From positions 1 to 52,895 of the forward strand of contig NZ_FCOJ02000053.1 of the NCBI RefSeq assembly GCF_001545035.1: a stretch of DNA of 52,895 bases, read 5' to 3'. Source of the DNA: Caballeronia glebae (GTDB lineage: Bacteria; Pseudomonadota; Gammaproteobacteria; Burkholderiales; Burkholderiaceae). Each line of letters starts with the position of its first letter. Position 1 is the stretch's first letter. The notes beneath the pieces are model-generated. The model saw only the letters and a list, made by a program, of their open reading frames with translations. It was not told the origin of the DNA and made no database searches. The translations under genes and the position numbers were made by a program. Positions 40,845-49,241 of the stretch are shown here, in pieces.

Positions 40845-43178
40845 ATGAACGAATCGCAAGCGCTCGCCATCATCGGTATCGCGGCCGTGACGCCCGTCGG
40901 ACTGAGCGCCGCGCAGACCTGTGCTTCGATCCGCGCGGGTCTTTCCGGCATGGCGAAGGTCGTGCCGCGTCAGGCGCCGCTGACCGCGCTGCATGGCGCT
41001 CGCGTGCCCGCGCGGGCGAGTCTGCGAGGCTCGGAGTTCGAATGGCTCGTCAATCTCGCGGATCGCGCGATCCGCGAAAGTCTTTCCGGGTTGCACGCGA
41101 GGCCGCGCACGACCGCGCTGCTTCTGTGCGTGCCCGAGCCGCATCGGGAGCATCCCGCGTTTCAGGCGTCCAGTCCGTCAGACCTGCTCTTGAGCGTGCA
41201 GTCGCGGCTCGGACATCGCTTCGGGATGACGCGGTTATTTCATCAGGGACACGCCGCCGCGTTCGACGCATTGAGCGCCGCCGCCGCGATGCTCGCCGAG
41301 GGCATGGAGACGTGTCTGGTATGCGGCGTCGACTCGCTGCTCAATGACGGCGACATCGAACGCCTGGACCGTCAGGGCCGCTTGCACGACGACGACAATC
41401 CGCAGGGCCTGGTTCCCGGCGAAGGCAGCGCCTGCATCGCGCTGGCCCGCGCGGCGGACGCCCGGCCCGCCGTCGCGCATCTCATCGGCTGGGGATGCGT
41501 CGAAGAAGCGAACACCGTTCTGGGCGACGACGAATCGTCCGGCGACGGTCTGCGTGCGTCGCTGCAACGCGCGGTCGCGGCCGCGGGCGTGCCCGAATCG
41601 TGCGTCGTCGCGCGCGTGTCCGACATGAATGGCGAACGGTATCGCGCGTGGGAGTCGTGTCTCGCGGCGACGCGCTTCTATCGCACGCGACGCGAACGGC
41701 TGCCCGTTCTGTTGCCCGCCGCATACGTGGGCGATGCGGGCTGCGCGGCCGGGCCGCTCTCTCTCGTGGTCGCCGCGAACGCCATGGCGAAGGGATACGC
41801 GGAAGGTCCCGTCTACTGTTGCGAAGGATCGTCCGAGGCGGGCTTGCGGGGCGCGGCCTTGATCCGCAACGCGCCATCGGCGCGGGTTCCGCCGTTTCGC
41901 TCGCGATCCGTGCCGGAGACGGTCGCGCCGTCGAGTCGCGTCATCCGGACGATTGTCGAACGGCACGTCGATGACGTCGGCTCGTTGCGACGCACGCGCG
42001 CGTGGAACGTCGGCGGATATCGGATCGGGCTCGATGGATTGTCGCGCATCGACGAGCGCATCGACGCGCATCTGGACGCGCTCGCGATCGCCGGGCCGGC
42101 GGGATGGAACGCCGCGCAACAGCGATTCGGCGCGTGGGATCGCGAAGGCGAGTTCGCCGCTTATGTTCTCGCCATCGAATCGGGCGACGACGAACGGTTG
42201 CGCCGATGTTTCGCCTTCGCTGAAGCAACGCCCGACGGCATCGCGGCTCTGGCCCGCGCGTTCGGCTGGGTGTCGCCGCTGCATCTCAAGGGTCTGGTTC
42301 GCGATCTTCTCGCGCATGACTCCGCGCCGCGCCGCGAGTTGGCGCTTTCGATCTGCGCGCGACATCAGGTCGATCCCGGGCGGGCGTTGACCGATTCGCT
42401 TCAGCGCGAGGGCAATAGCGTCGCATTTCGCGTCGCCGGCGAGCTGGGCCGGGTGGACGTGCTGAGCCGTTGCCTGAGCGAACTGGCTACGTCCGGAGAA
42501 CGCGAACGCGCGTGGCCTGCATGGTGTGCCGTGATGCTCGGCGATCGCGGCAAGGCGCTCGACGCGCTCGTCGGCATGGCCGCTTCGCCGGGACTTTTGC
42601 AGGAAGACATGTTCGAAGTCGCGCTGCGGGCCTCGTCGATGGAGGCCAATCGCGCGCAGCTTCGACGTATCGCCGGAAGCGGGCGCGAGGCGACATCCGT
42701 TCTGGTGCATGCGGCTGGCGTGTCCGGCGATATCCGCTACATCGAATGGCTGCTGGAACTGATGAAGACGCCTCGGTTCGCACAGGCAAGCGGCGAATCG
42801 TTGCGCCTTATCACGGGGGCCGATCTGTTCACGCAAGGTCTCGTGGCGGAGGGATCGCGTCCGCGCCAGGCGTCGCCGAATGACGATCCCGACGACCCGC
42901 GTGTAAGCAGCCTTGTCGATAACGATCTGCCGTGGCCCGATCCGGCCAAATGTGCGCTCTGGTGGACGAACAATCGCCACGCCTTTCACGAGGATGAGCG
43001 CTATTTCCTCGGCCGGCGTCTTTCGCGTGAATGGTGCGTAGAGGTATTGAAGAACGGTCTGCAAAAGCATCGGCTCGCAGCGGCTCAATATCTCACGCTG
43101 ATGAATCCCGGCACCCCTTTGTTCGACACCCACGCGCCGGCGTGGCGGCAGTTGCGAAGGCTGTGCCGCGCCGGATGA
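40845..43178 (+). CDS. Fusion of inactive ketosynthase-like domain with TIGR02270
   Basis: 777 aa. Residues 1-345 have the thiolase/beta-ketoacyl-synthase fold pattern (ALAIIGIAAVTPVGLSAAQTCASIRAG, LVCGVDSLL, GLVPGEGSACIAL, GDAGCAAGPLSLV), but the active-site Cys segment reads GHAAAF, so it cannot be a condensing enzyme. From about 360 to the end is a TIGR02270 HEAT-like region (HVDDVGSLRRTRAWNVGGYRIGLDGLSRIDERIDAHL). These two are commonly separate neighbours in VgrG islands; here they are one gene. Role unknown. Confidence 0.72.
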   Translation: MNESQALAIIGIAAVTPVGLSAAQTCASIRAGLSGMAKVVPRQAPLTALHGARVPARASLRGSEFEWLVNLADRAIRESLSGLHARPRTTALLLCVPEPHREHPAFQASSPSDLLLSVQSRLGHRFGMTRLFHQGHAAAFDALSAAAAMLAEGMETCLVCGVDSLLNDGDIERLDRQGRLHDDDNPQGLVPGEGSACIALARAADARPAVAHLIGWGCVEEANTVLGDDESSGDGLRASLQRAVAAAGVPESCVVARVSDMNGERYRAWESCLAATRFYRTRRERLPVLLPAAYVGDAGCAAGPLSLVVAANAMAKGYAEGPVYCCEGSSEAGLRGAALIRNAPSARVPPFRSRSVPETVAPSSRVIRTIVERHVDDVGSLRRTRAWNVGGYRIGLDGLSRIDERIDAHLDALAIAGPAGWNAAQQRFGAWDREGEFAAYVLAIESGDDERLRRCFAFAEATPDGIAALARAFGWVSPLHLKGLVRDLLAHDSAPRRELALSICARHQVDPGRALTDSLQREGNSVAFRVAGELGRVDVLSRCLSELATSGERERAWPAWCAVMLGDRGKALDALVGMAASPGLLQEDMFEVALRASSMEANRAQLRRIAGSGREATSVLVHAAGVSGDIRYIEWLLELMKTPRFAQASGESLRLITGADLFTQGLVAEGSRPRQASPNDDPDDPRVSSLVDNDLPWPDPAKCALWWTNNRHAFHEDERYFLGRRLSREWCVEVLKNGLQKHRLAAAQYLTLMNPGTPLFDTHAPAWRQLRRLCRAG

Positions 43179-43227
43179 ACCTGCCGGACCTAGCACTGCC
43201 GCCCCCGCGCAATCGCGTGACTCTTAT

Positions 43228-43248
43228 ATAAGACATAAGACATAAGAC
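43228..43248 (+). repeat. Three ATAAGAC repeats, candidate regulator site
   Basis: ATAAGAC occurs three times end to end, ending 2 bp before the acnB -35. The first copy is the right arm of the near-palindrome TCTTATATAAGA (43223-43234). A regulator of GntR type is plausible but inferred. Confidence 0.65.
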
Positions 43249-43250
43249 GT

Positions 43251-43279
43251 TTGACGCATCGCAGCGTCGCAATTAGAAT
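43251..43279 (+). promoter_or_regulatory. Sigma-70 promoter of acnB
   Basis: TTGACG (43251-43256), 17-nt spacer, TAGAAT (43274-43279). Predicted start near 43286 gives a leader of about 72 nt. Confidence 0.75.
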
Positions 43280-43357
43280 AGCGGGCAACGCAGTGCCCAG
43301 AACATACCCGGCTTGTTTGCAAAGCCTTCCCCTGTAACGCAAAGGCAACGGTCCCCT

Positions 43358-45955
43358 ATGCTCGAAAACTTTCGTGCTCACGTAGCCGCGCGCGCCGCGC
43401 TCGGCATTCCTCCCCTGCCACTCACGGCTCAGCAGACCGCCGAACTGGTCGAACTGCTGACGAACCCGCCCGCAGGCGAAGAGCAGGCTCTGCTCGATCT
43501 GATCACCCATCGCGTGCCGGCCGGCGTGGACGAAGCCGCTCGCGTCAAGGCGGGCTTCCTCGCCGCCGTGGCCAAGGGCGAGACCGCCTGCGCGCTGATC
43601 TCGCGCGCCCACGCCACCGAGTTGCTCGGCACGATGCTGGGCGGCTACAACATCCATCCGCTGATCGAGTTGCTGTCCGACGCCGAAGTGGGCACCGTGG
43701 CCGCGAACGCGCTGAAGAAAACCCTGCTGATGTTCGACCAGTTCCATGACGTCAAGGAACTCGCCGACAAGGGCAACGCCAACGCACGCGCCGTGATCCA
43801 GAGCTGGGCCGACGCCGAATGGTTCACGAGCCGTCCGGAAGTGCCGCAAAGCCTGACCGTCACCGTCTTCAAGGTGACGGGCGAAACCAATACCGACGAC
43901 CTCTCGCCCGCTCCCGACGCCACCACGCGCCCGGACATCCCGCTGCACGCGCTGGCGATGCTGAAGAACGCGCGTCCCGGCATCACGCCGGAAGAAGACG
44001 GCAAGCGCGGTCCGGTCAAGTTCATCGAATCGCTGAAGGAAAAGGGCCATCTGGTCGCCTACGTGGGCGACGTGGTCGGCACCGGCTCCTCGCGCAAGTC
44101 CGCCACCAACTCGGTGCTGTGGTTCACGGGCGAAGACATTCCCTTCATCCCGAACAAGCGCTTCGGCGGCGTGTGTCTGGGCGGCAAGATCGCCCCGATC
44201 TTCTACAACACGATGGAAGACGCCGGCGCGCTGCCGATCGAACTCGACGTGTCGCAGATGGAAATGGGCGACGTGGTCGAACTGCGCCCTTACGAAGGCC
44301 GTGCGCTGAAGAACGGCGAAGTGATCGCCGAGTTCCAGGTCAAGTCCGACGTGCTGTTCGACGAAGTGCGCGCCGGCGGCCGCATTCCGCTGATCATCGG
44401 CCGCGGGCTGACCAGCAAGGCGCGTGAAGCGTTGGGCCTGGCTCCGTCGACGCTGTTCCGCCTGCCGACGCAACCGGCCGACAGCGGCAAGGGTTTCTCG
44501 CTCGCGCAGAAAATGGTCGGCCGTGCATGCGGTCTGCCGGAAGTGAATGGCAAACAGCAGGGCGTGCGCCCCGGCACGTACTGCGAACCGAAGATGACTT
44601 CGGTCGGCTCGCAAGACACCACCGGCCCGATGACCCGCGACGAACTGAAAGACCTGGCGTGCCTCGGCTTCTCGGCCGATCTCGTCATGCAGTCGTTCTG
44701 CCACACGGCGGCTTATCCGAAGCCCGTGGACGTAAAGACGCACCAAACGTTGCCGAACTTCATCAGCAACCGTGGCGGCATCGCGCTGCGCCCGGGCGAC
44801 GGCGTGATCCACTCGTGGCTGAACCGCATGCTGCTGCCCGACACCGTCGGCACCGGCGGCGACTCGCACACGCGCTTCCCGATCGGCATCAGTTTCCCGG
44901 CAGGTTCGGGTCTGGTCGCGTTCGCGGCCGCCACCGGCACGATGCCGCTTGACATGCCGGAATCGGTGCTCGTGCGCTTCAAGGGCAAGATGCAGCCGGG
45001 CGTCACGCTGCGCGATCTCGTCAACGCTATCCCGCTGTACGCCATCAAGGCAGGCACGCTGACGGTCGCCAAGCAAGGCAAGAAGAACATCTTCTCCGGC
45101 CGCATTCTCGAAATCGAAGGCCTGCCCGATCTGAAGGTCGAGCAAGCGTTCGAATTGTCGGATGCGTCCGCCGAGCGTTCGGCCGCCGGTTGCACGGTCC
45201 ACCTGAACAAGGAACCGATCATCGAATACCTCAACAGCAACGTCACGCTGCTGAAGTGGATGATCGCTCAGGGCTATCAAGACCCGCGCAGCCTGCAGCG
45301 CCGCATCAAGGCGATGGAAGCCTGGCTCGCCGACCCGCAACTGCTGCAACCGGACGCCGACGCCGAGTACGCGGCCGTCATCGAAATCGATCTGGCCGAC
45401 ATTCACGAGCCGATCGTGGCCTGCCCGAACGATCCGGACGACGTGAAGACGCTGTCGGACGTGGCCGGCGCGAAGATCGACGAAGTGTTCATCGGCTCGT
45501 GCATGACCAACATCGGTCACTTCCGCGCCGCGTCGAAACTGCTGGAAGGCAAGCGCGACATCCCCGTCAAGCTGTGGGTCGCGCCGCCGACCAAGATGGA
45601 CCAGAAGCAACTGACCGAGGAAGGCCACTACGGCGTCTTCGGCACGGCCGGCGCACGTACCGAAATGCCGGGCTGCTCGTTATGCATGGGCAATCAGGCG
45701 CAGGTGCGCGAAGGCGCGACGGTCATGTCGACGTCGACCCGCAACTTCCCGAACCGTCTGGGCAAGAACACGAACGTGTACCTCGGCTCGGCGGAACTGG
45801 CGGCGATCTGCTCGCGTCTGGGCAAGATCCCGACCAAGGAAGAGTACATGGCCGACATGGGCGTGCTCAGCGCCGACGGCGACAAGATCTATCAGTACAT
45901 GAACTTCGATCAGATCGAAGACTTCAAGGAAGTGGCCGACACCGTGCAGATGTAA
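43358..45955 (+). CDS. acnB: Aconitate hydratase B (also methylaconitate hydration)
   Basis: 865 aa; TCA-cycle aconitase interconverting citrate and isocitrate, and able in many bacteria to rehydrate 2-methylaconitate. It has the AcnB order: HEAT-like N-terminal domain, swivel domain (GTGSSRKSATNS), then catalytic domains. Cluster ligands are C715 (GSCMTN), C773 and C776 (GCSLCMGN). Start ATG 43358 (MLENFRAHVAARAALG); ribosome site weak. Promoter with ATAAGAC repeats upstream, terminator downstream. Third-position GC is very even, as for a highly expressed gene. Confidence 0.96.
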   Translation: MLENFRAHVAARAALGIPPLPLTAQQTAELVELLTNPPAGEEQALLDLITHRVPAGVDEAARVKAGFLAAVAKGETACALISRAHATELLGTMLGGYNIHPLIELLSDAEVGTVAANALKKTLLMFDQFHDVKELADKGNANARAVIQSWADAEWFTSRPEVPQSLTVTVFKVTGETNTDDLSPAPDATTRPDIPLHALAMLKNARPGITPEEDGKRGPVKFIESLKEKGHLVAYVGDVVGTGSSRKSATNSVLWFTGEDIPFIPNKRFGGVCLGGKIAPIFYNTMEDAGALPIELDVSQMEMGDVVELRPYEGRALKNGEVIAEFQVKSDVLFDEVRAGGRIPLIIGRGLTSKAREALGLAPSTLFRLPTQPADSGKGFSLAQKMVGRACGLPEVNGKQQGVRPGTYCEPKMTSVGSQDTTGPMTRDELKDLACLGFSADLVMQSFCHTAAYPKPVDVKTHQTLPNFISNRGGIALRPGDGVIHSWLNRMLLPDTVGTGGDSHTRFPIGISFPAGSGLVAFAAATGTMPLDMPESVLVRFKGKMQPGVTLRDLVNAIPLYAIKAGTLTVAKQGKKNIFSGRILEIEGLPDLKVEQAFELSDASAERSAAGCTVHLNKEPIIEYLNSNVTLLKWMIAQGYQDPRSLQRRIKAMEAWLADPQLLQPDADAEYAAVIEIDLADIHEPIVACPNDPDDVKTLSDVAGAKIDEVFIGSCMTNIGHFRAASKLLEGKRDIPVKLWVAPPTKMDQKQLTEEGHYGVFGTAGARTEMPGCSLCMGNQAQVREGATVMSTSTRNFPNRLGKNTNVYLGSAELAAICSRLGKIPTKEEYMADMGVLSADGDKIYQYMNFDQIEDFKEVADTVQM

Positions 45956-46000
45956 GCGTGCTGTCGGGCTACGGCGGGCTGTTTCGTCGTAGCGTCACGC

Positions 46001-46040
46001 AATGGCGCCCCAGGCTGAATGTCTGCGGCGCCATTTTTTT
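46001..46040 (+). terminator. acnB terminator
   Basis: Arms AATGGCGCC (46001-46009) and GGCGCCATT (46027-46035), 9 bp perfect, followed by a T run to 46040. Confidence 0.88.
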
Positions 46041-46063
46041 AGTGACGACGGAGTAGCGCGGGT

Positions 46064-46831
46064 TCAATGCGCGAGGAAGCGGATATCTCCGTACCAGGCG
46101 CGAGTCGTGGTCGCGGTATTGTCGGTATCGGTCAGCAGGCCATAGCCGGTAATCCGCCCCGGCGCTTCGTGAAAGACCTTCTCATAGTCCTGCACGATGT
46201 TGCGGCGCAGACTTTGCCACTGACCGGCATCGCCCGGCTGACCCGAGACGACGATCATCTGTACACGTTCCGTGTGCGGGTTGGGGATGACGCTGCCCGG
46301 CGCGGCCGAGGTGGACCAGATGTACATCAGCGTCGCATAGGGCAGGTCCTGGCCACCCACGCTCTTCGCGACTGCCATGCTGGTCCGGTCGAGGAGCGAC
46401 AGCTTGCTTTTGTCGCCGTCGAAGACGAACACGAGTCGTGCGGGCGCATCTTCCTTCGAGCTGGCGCGATTGTCGGCGCCTTCGATCGGGCCTTCCGCTT
46501 TCCAGCGCCAGGTCACGACTGGCGTTTGATTCAGATCGATATCGCCGTCGTGCATCAGTGCGGAAGCGGAGCGGTTCGCGTCGGCCTGGAGCACGGTGGT
46601 GTGGCCGTCCTGAACCAGCGTGTAGCGCGTGATCGCCTTGCCCTTCACGACCGGCAGATTCTTCCATCCCGCCGGCAGCGACGCACCGGCTTCCAAGGTC
46701 GAAAAGCCGACACCCGGATTGTCGTTCTGGGCAAGAACGGAGAGCGGCGACAACGAGAGCACGGCGGACAAGGCAGCCTGAAGAAGTCCGGCCGTTCGTT
46801 TCCGCGCTTTCGGGGTGAAGGGACGATGCAT
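46064..46831 (-). CDS. Periplasmic DUF3047 protein
   Basis: 255 aa from ATG 46831 (GAGG seven bases upstream; ATG 46843 also possible). Signal peptide TAGLLQAALSAVLSLSPLSVLA. DUF3047 signatures: VVTWRWKAEGPIEGADNRASSKEDAPARLVFVFDGD, YIWSTSAAPGSVIPNPHTERVQMIVV and a WYGDIRF ending. Family function unknown. Divergent from bluB, 110 bp apart. Confidence 0.83.
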   Translation of the reverse strand: MHRPFTPKARKRTAGLLQAALSAVLSLSPLSVLAQNDNPGVGFSTLEAGASLPAGWKNLPVVKGKAITRYTLVQDGHTTVLQADANRSASALMHDGDIDLNQTPVVTWRWKAEGPIEGADNRASSKEDAPARLVFVFDGDKSKLSLLDRTSMAVAKSVGGQDLPYATLMYIWSTSAAPGSVIPNPHTERVQMIVVSGQPGDAGQWQSLRRNIVQDYEKVFHEAPGRITGYGLLTDTDNTATTTRAWYGDIRFLAH

Positions 46832-46941
46832 GGCTAGCCTCATTCAGCCGTTCGCTGACGTCGATTGTAGCTGTGAAGATGCGCAAATCGACGCTGCGCC
46901 GATATCATCGTCAGTCTGAAAGTCGAGCCTCTGGCGAATAC

Positions 46942-47595
46942 ATGGAAAAAGCTTTTAACGAGGCGGATCGAGAAGCCGTCTATCGCGCCATTCACGAGCG
47001 TCGCGACATGCGCCACTTCCTGGGCGATCCGGTTTCGCCGCATGTCATGCAGCGCCTCATCGACGCCGCGCTTCACGCGCCGAGCGTCGGCTTCATGCAG
47101 CCGTGGCGCATCGTGCGCATTACGTGTGCGCATCTTCGCGCGCGCTTGCGGGATGCGGTCGAGCGCGAGCGTTTGCTGACCGCCGATGCCCTCGGCGAGC
47201 GACGCGATTCGTTCATGCGGCTCAAGGTGGAGGGTTTGCGTGAGTGCGCCGAGGCGCTGGTGATGGCGTTGATGGACGGCCGCGAGCACCATGTCTTTGG
47301 ACGCCGCACGCTTCCCGAGATGGACCTCGCTTCGGTGGCCTGCGCGATACAGAACATGTGGCTCGCGGCGCGTGCCGAGGGACTGGGCATGGGTTGGGTC
47401 TCGCTGTTCGATCCCGTGGAGGTTGCCGCGCTTCTCGACATGCCCTCCGGCGCACGCCCGGTCGCGATTCTTTGCATAGGGCACGTGGAACGCTATTACG
47501 ATGCCCCGATGCTCGAAACCGAGCGTTGGGCTGCGCGCCGTTCCAGTGAGGAATGTGTCTTCGAGAATACGTGGCCGTCGCGAAAGGGCGGGTAG
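46942..47595 (+). CDS. bluB: 5,6-dimethylbenzimidazole synthase
   Basis: 217-aa flavin-destroying nitroreductase-fold enzyme that makes the lower ligand of vitamin B12 from FMNH2. BluB features: RRDMRHFLGDPVSPHVMQRLIDAALHAPSVGFMQPWRIVRI, MDLASVACAIQNMWLAARAEGLGMGWVSLFDP, and the C-terminal ARPVAILCIGHVERYYDAPMLETERW. Start ATG 46942 chosen on family length; no clear ribosome site. No cobalamin riboswitch was seen in the short upstream gap. Confidence 0.88.
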   Translation: MEKAFNEADREAVYRAIHERRDMRHFLGDPVSPHVMQRLIDAALHAPSVGFMQPWRIVRITCAHLRARLRDAVERERLLTADALGERRDSFMRLKVEGLRECAEALVMALMDGREHHVFGRRTLPEMDLASVACAIQNMWLAARAEGLGMGWVSLFDPVEVAALLDMPSGARPVAILCIGHVERYYDAPMLETERWAARRSSEECVFENTWPSRKGG

Positions 47596-47660
47596 GATCG
47601 ACTCGCACGCCGCCGATGTCGCGGGCGGTCGGATACTGAGTGCTTTTCGGAGGGCGCGCC

Positions 47661-48044
47661 ATGAATGAACAGCAGATACGTGAATCACTGGACGCTCACT
47701 GGCGCGCATCGGCGAGCGGAGACCTCGATGCCGAGCACGACATCTACGATGACGATGTTATCTGCGACTATCCCCAATCGAACGAGCGAATCCGCGGACG
47801 ATTCAACTTGCAGACATTGCGCAGCCGCCATCCGGGCAAGCCATCCGGGTTCGAAGTCCGGCGAATGCAAGGAGAGGGCAATCTCTGGATCACGGAATAC
47901 ACGATCACGTATGAGGGACGCGCCGCTTATACGGTGAGCATCATGGAGTTTCGTGACGGAAAGGTCGTTCACGAGACTCAGTACTTTTCCGAAGCATTCG
48001 AAGCCCCCGCCTGGCGCAGTCAATGGGTCGAGCGGATGCCCTGA
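47661..48044 (+). CDS. SnoaL/NTF2-like protein
   Basis: 127 aa from ATG 47661, GGAGG upstream. The cone-shaped NTF2 fold pattern is visible: helix RESLDAHWRASASGDLDAEHDIYDDDVICDYPQS, then strands and FRDGKVVHETQYFSEAFEAPAWR. Such proteins are isomerases, polyketide cyclases or orphan ligand binders; substrate unknown. Confidence 0.78.
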   Translation: MNEQQIRESLDAHWRASASGDLDAEHDIYDDDVICDYPQSNERIRGRFNLQTLRSRHPGKPSGFEVRRMQGEGNLWITEYTITYEGRAAYTVSIMEFRDGKVVHETQYFSEAFEAPAWRSQWVERMP

Positions 48045-48058
48045 GGCATGCCGCAACC

Positions 48059-48544
48059 TCAGAAATGCGCGCGCAGCCAGTTCCACGCGAGCGGCCCGCA
48101 GATCACGGCCCAGGTCAGCGCGCCGATGACGATAGCCACCGTGACTGCCGCGCTGCCGCAATCTTTCGCGCGTCCGGAGAGCTCGTGGCGTTCGAGCGAG
48201 ATGCGGTCGATCGCCGCTTCGATGCTCGAATTGATCAACTCGACGAGCAGCACGAGCAGCACCGAGGCCGCGAGCAGCACGTGCTCGGCGGCGCTCGCGG
48301 GCACGACGAACGCGAGCGGCAGCAGCACAACCGCGACGCAAACCTCCTGACGAAACGCGCTCTCCTCGCGCCACGTGGCGGCAATGCCATCGCGCGAATG
48401 ACGCAGCGCGAACAGACCGCGTAGCGGTCCGCTGCGCTTGCCGTTTGCGGGCTTCGAATTCTGATCGGGCTTGGCGGGTTCCCCGGGCCGCGCATCGGCG
48501 GACGAGGACGAAGATGAAGCGGAGGAGGAGTCGGATCGAACCAT
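48059..48544 (-). CDS. dgkA: Diacylglycerol kinase DgkA
   Basis: 161 aa; small inner-membrane kinase recycling diacylglycerol. Motifs: REESAFRQE, ELINSSIEAAID (catalytic Glu) and GRAKDCGSAAV, with three membrane helices. Starting at ATG 48544 it carries a 40-residue Ser/Asp/Pro-rich head (DSSSASSSSSSADARPGEPAKPDQNSK) not found in the short E. coli enzyme. Confidence 0.9.
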   Translation of the reverse strand: MVRSDSSSASSSSSSADARPGEPAKPDQNSKPANGKRSGPLRGLFALRHSRDGIAATWREESAFRQEVCVAVVLLPLAFVVPASAAEHVLLAASVLLVLLVELINSSIEAAIDRISLERHELSGRAKDCGSAAVTVAIVIGALTWAVICGPLAWNWLRAHF

Positions 48545-48791
48545 GTTGCGATGTAGCTTTATTTCGATGATAGATGGCAGGCGCAATAAAAGATTGTCGC
48601 AAATTACGCTACCCGTTGCGTCCGTCGCTGCGGGGCAATGCCGTTGATGCAACTAACGGTCTATCCGCGAGGCCGCTAAATTACAACGCGACGCTCGTGG
48701 CATTCCGGGCGAAGGAGTTGGAGCGGCAGGTGAGCTTCGGTCATCTGTCGAGCGATCCGAAAGAGCAGTTCGACGTGATCGCGCGAAACCG

Positions 48792-49241
48792 CTACTTCGC
48801 CGCCGCGTCGGGTTCCCCCGGCTCGTCCGCTCGCTTATAGACACGCGCGAAGACTTCCGGGTCCACGACGCCGTACTCACCCTCGTCATACTGGATCAGC
48901 CAGTCGCCCGGCTGACCTTCGAGCACATCGCGCTGAGCGCCGACACGCACGCTTACCGGCGACTTCAGGCGAAGGGCATAAGCCACGACCGGCCGCTTGC
49001 GGTAGATGCCTTCGGTCACGCGCTCATAGGTCTCGTCGAAACGGTCCCGGGCGACCGGCCACTGTTCGTTCAAGGTGCCGGTAACGATCGCATCGCCCGC
49101 GCGAAAGCGCACCGGCCCTTCGAGCGTCTCGCAGGTTCCGTCGCTGTCCGCGAATCGCACGGCCACAGGCACGGGGCGCTTCATCACCCGGCATGCGTCC
49201 GGATTGCGAGCGAGGTCCGGCATCGAAAGCTCGTCGCTCAT
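48792..49241 (-). CDS. PGDYG-domain protein paired with SLOG-TM gene
   Basis: 149 aa from ATG 49241, which overlaps the stop of the preceding gene (ATGA) and has GGACGGAG upstream. The PGDYG domain lies at the C-terminus: VLEGQPGDWLIQYDEGEYGVVDPEVFARVYKR; a similar strand-rich region (VPVAVRFADSDGTCETLEGPVRFRAGDAIVTG) precedes it, as if the domain were duplicated. Cytosolic. Function unknown; the overlap ties it to the SLOG membrane protein. Confidence 0.8.
   Translation of the reverse strand: MSDELSMPDLARNPDACRVMKRPVPVAVRFADSDGTCETLEGPVRFRAGDAIVTGTLNEQWPVARDRFDETYERVTEGIYRKRPVVAYALRLKSPVSVRVGAQRDVLEGQPGDWLIQYDEGEYGVVDPEVFARVYKRADEPGEPDAAAK

Noticed and set aside
43190..45628. 812-codon open frame antisense to acnB
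   Set aside because: Overlaps a certain acnB completely; composition is that of antisense to a GC-rich gene.
46844..46941. Cobalamin riboswitch before bluB
   Set aside because: Gap is too short and no B12-box-like sequence was seen.
48574..48840. 88-codon plus-strand frame between dgkA and the PGDYG gene
   Set aside because: The middle looks protein-like, but it overlaps the PGDYG coding end and its start lies in an Arg-rich leader with no ribosome site; not enough support.
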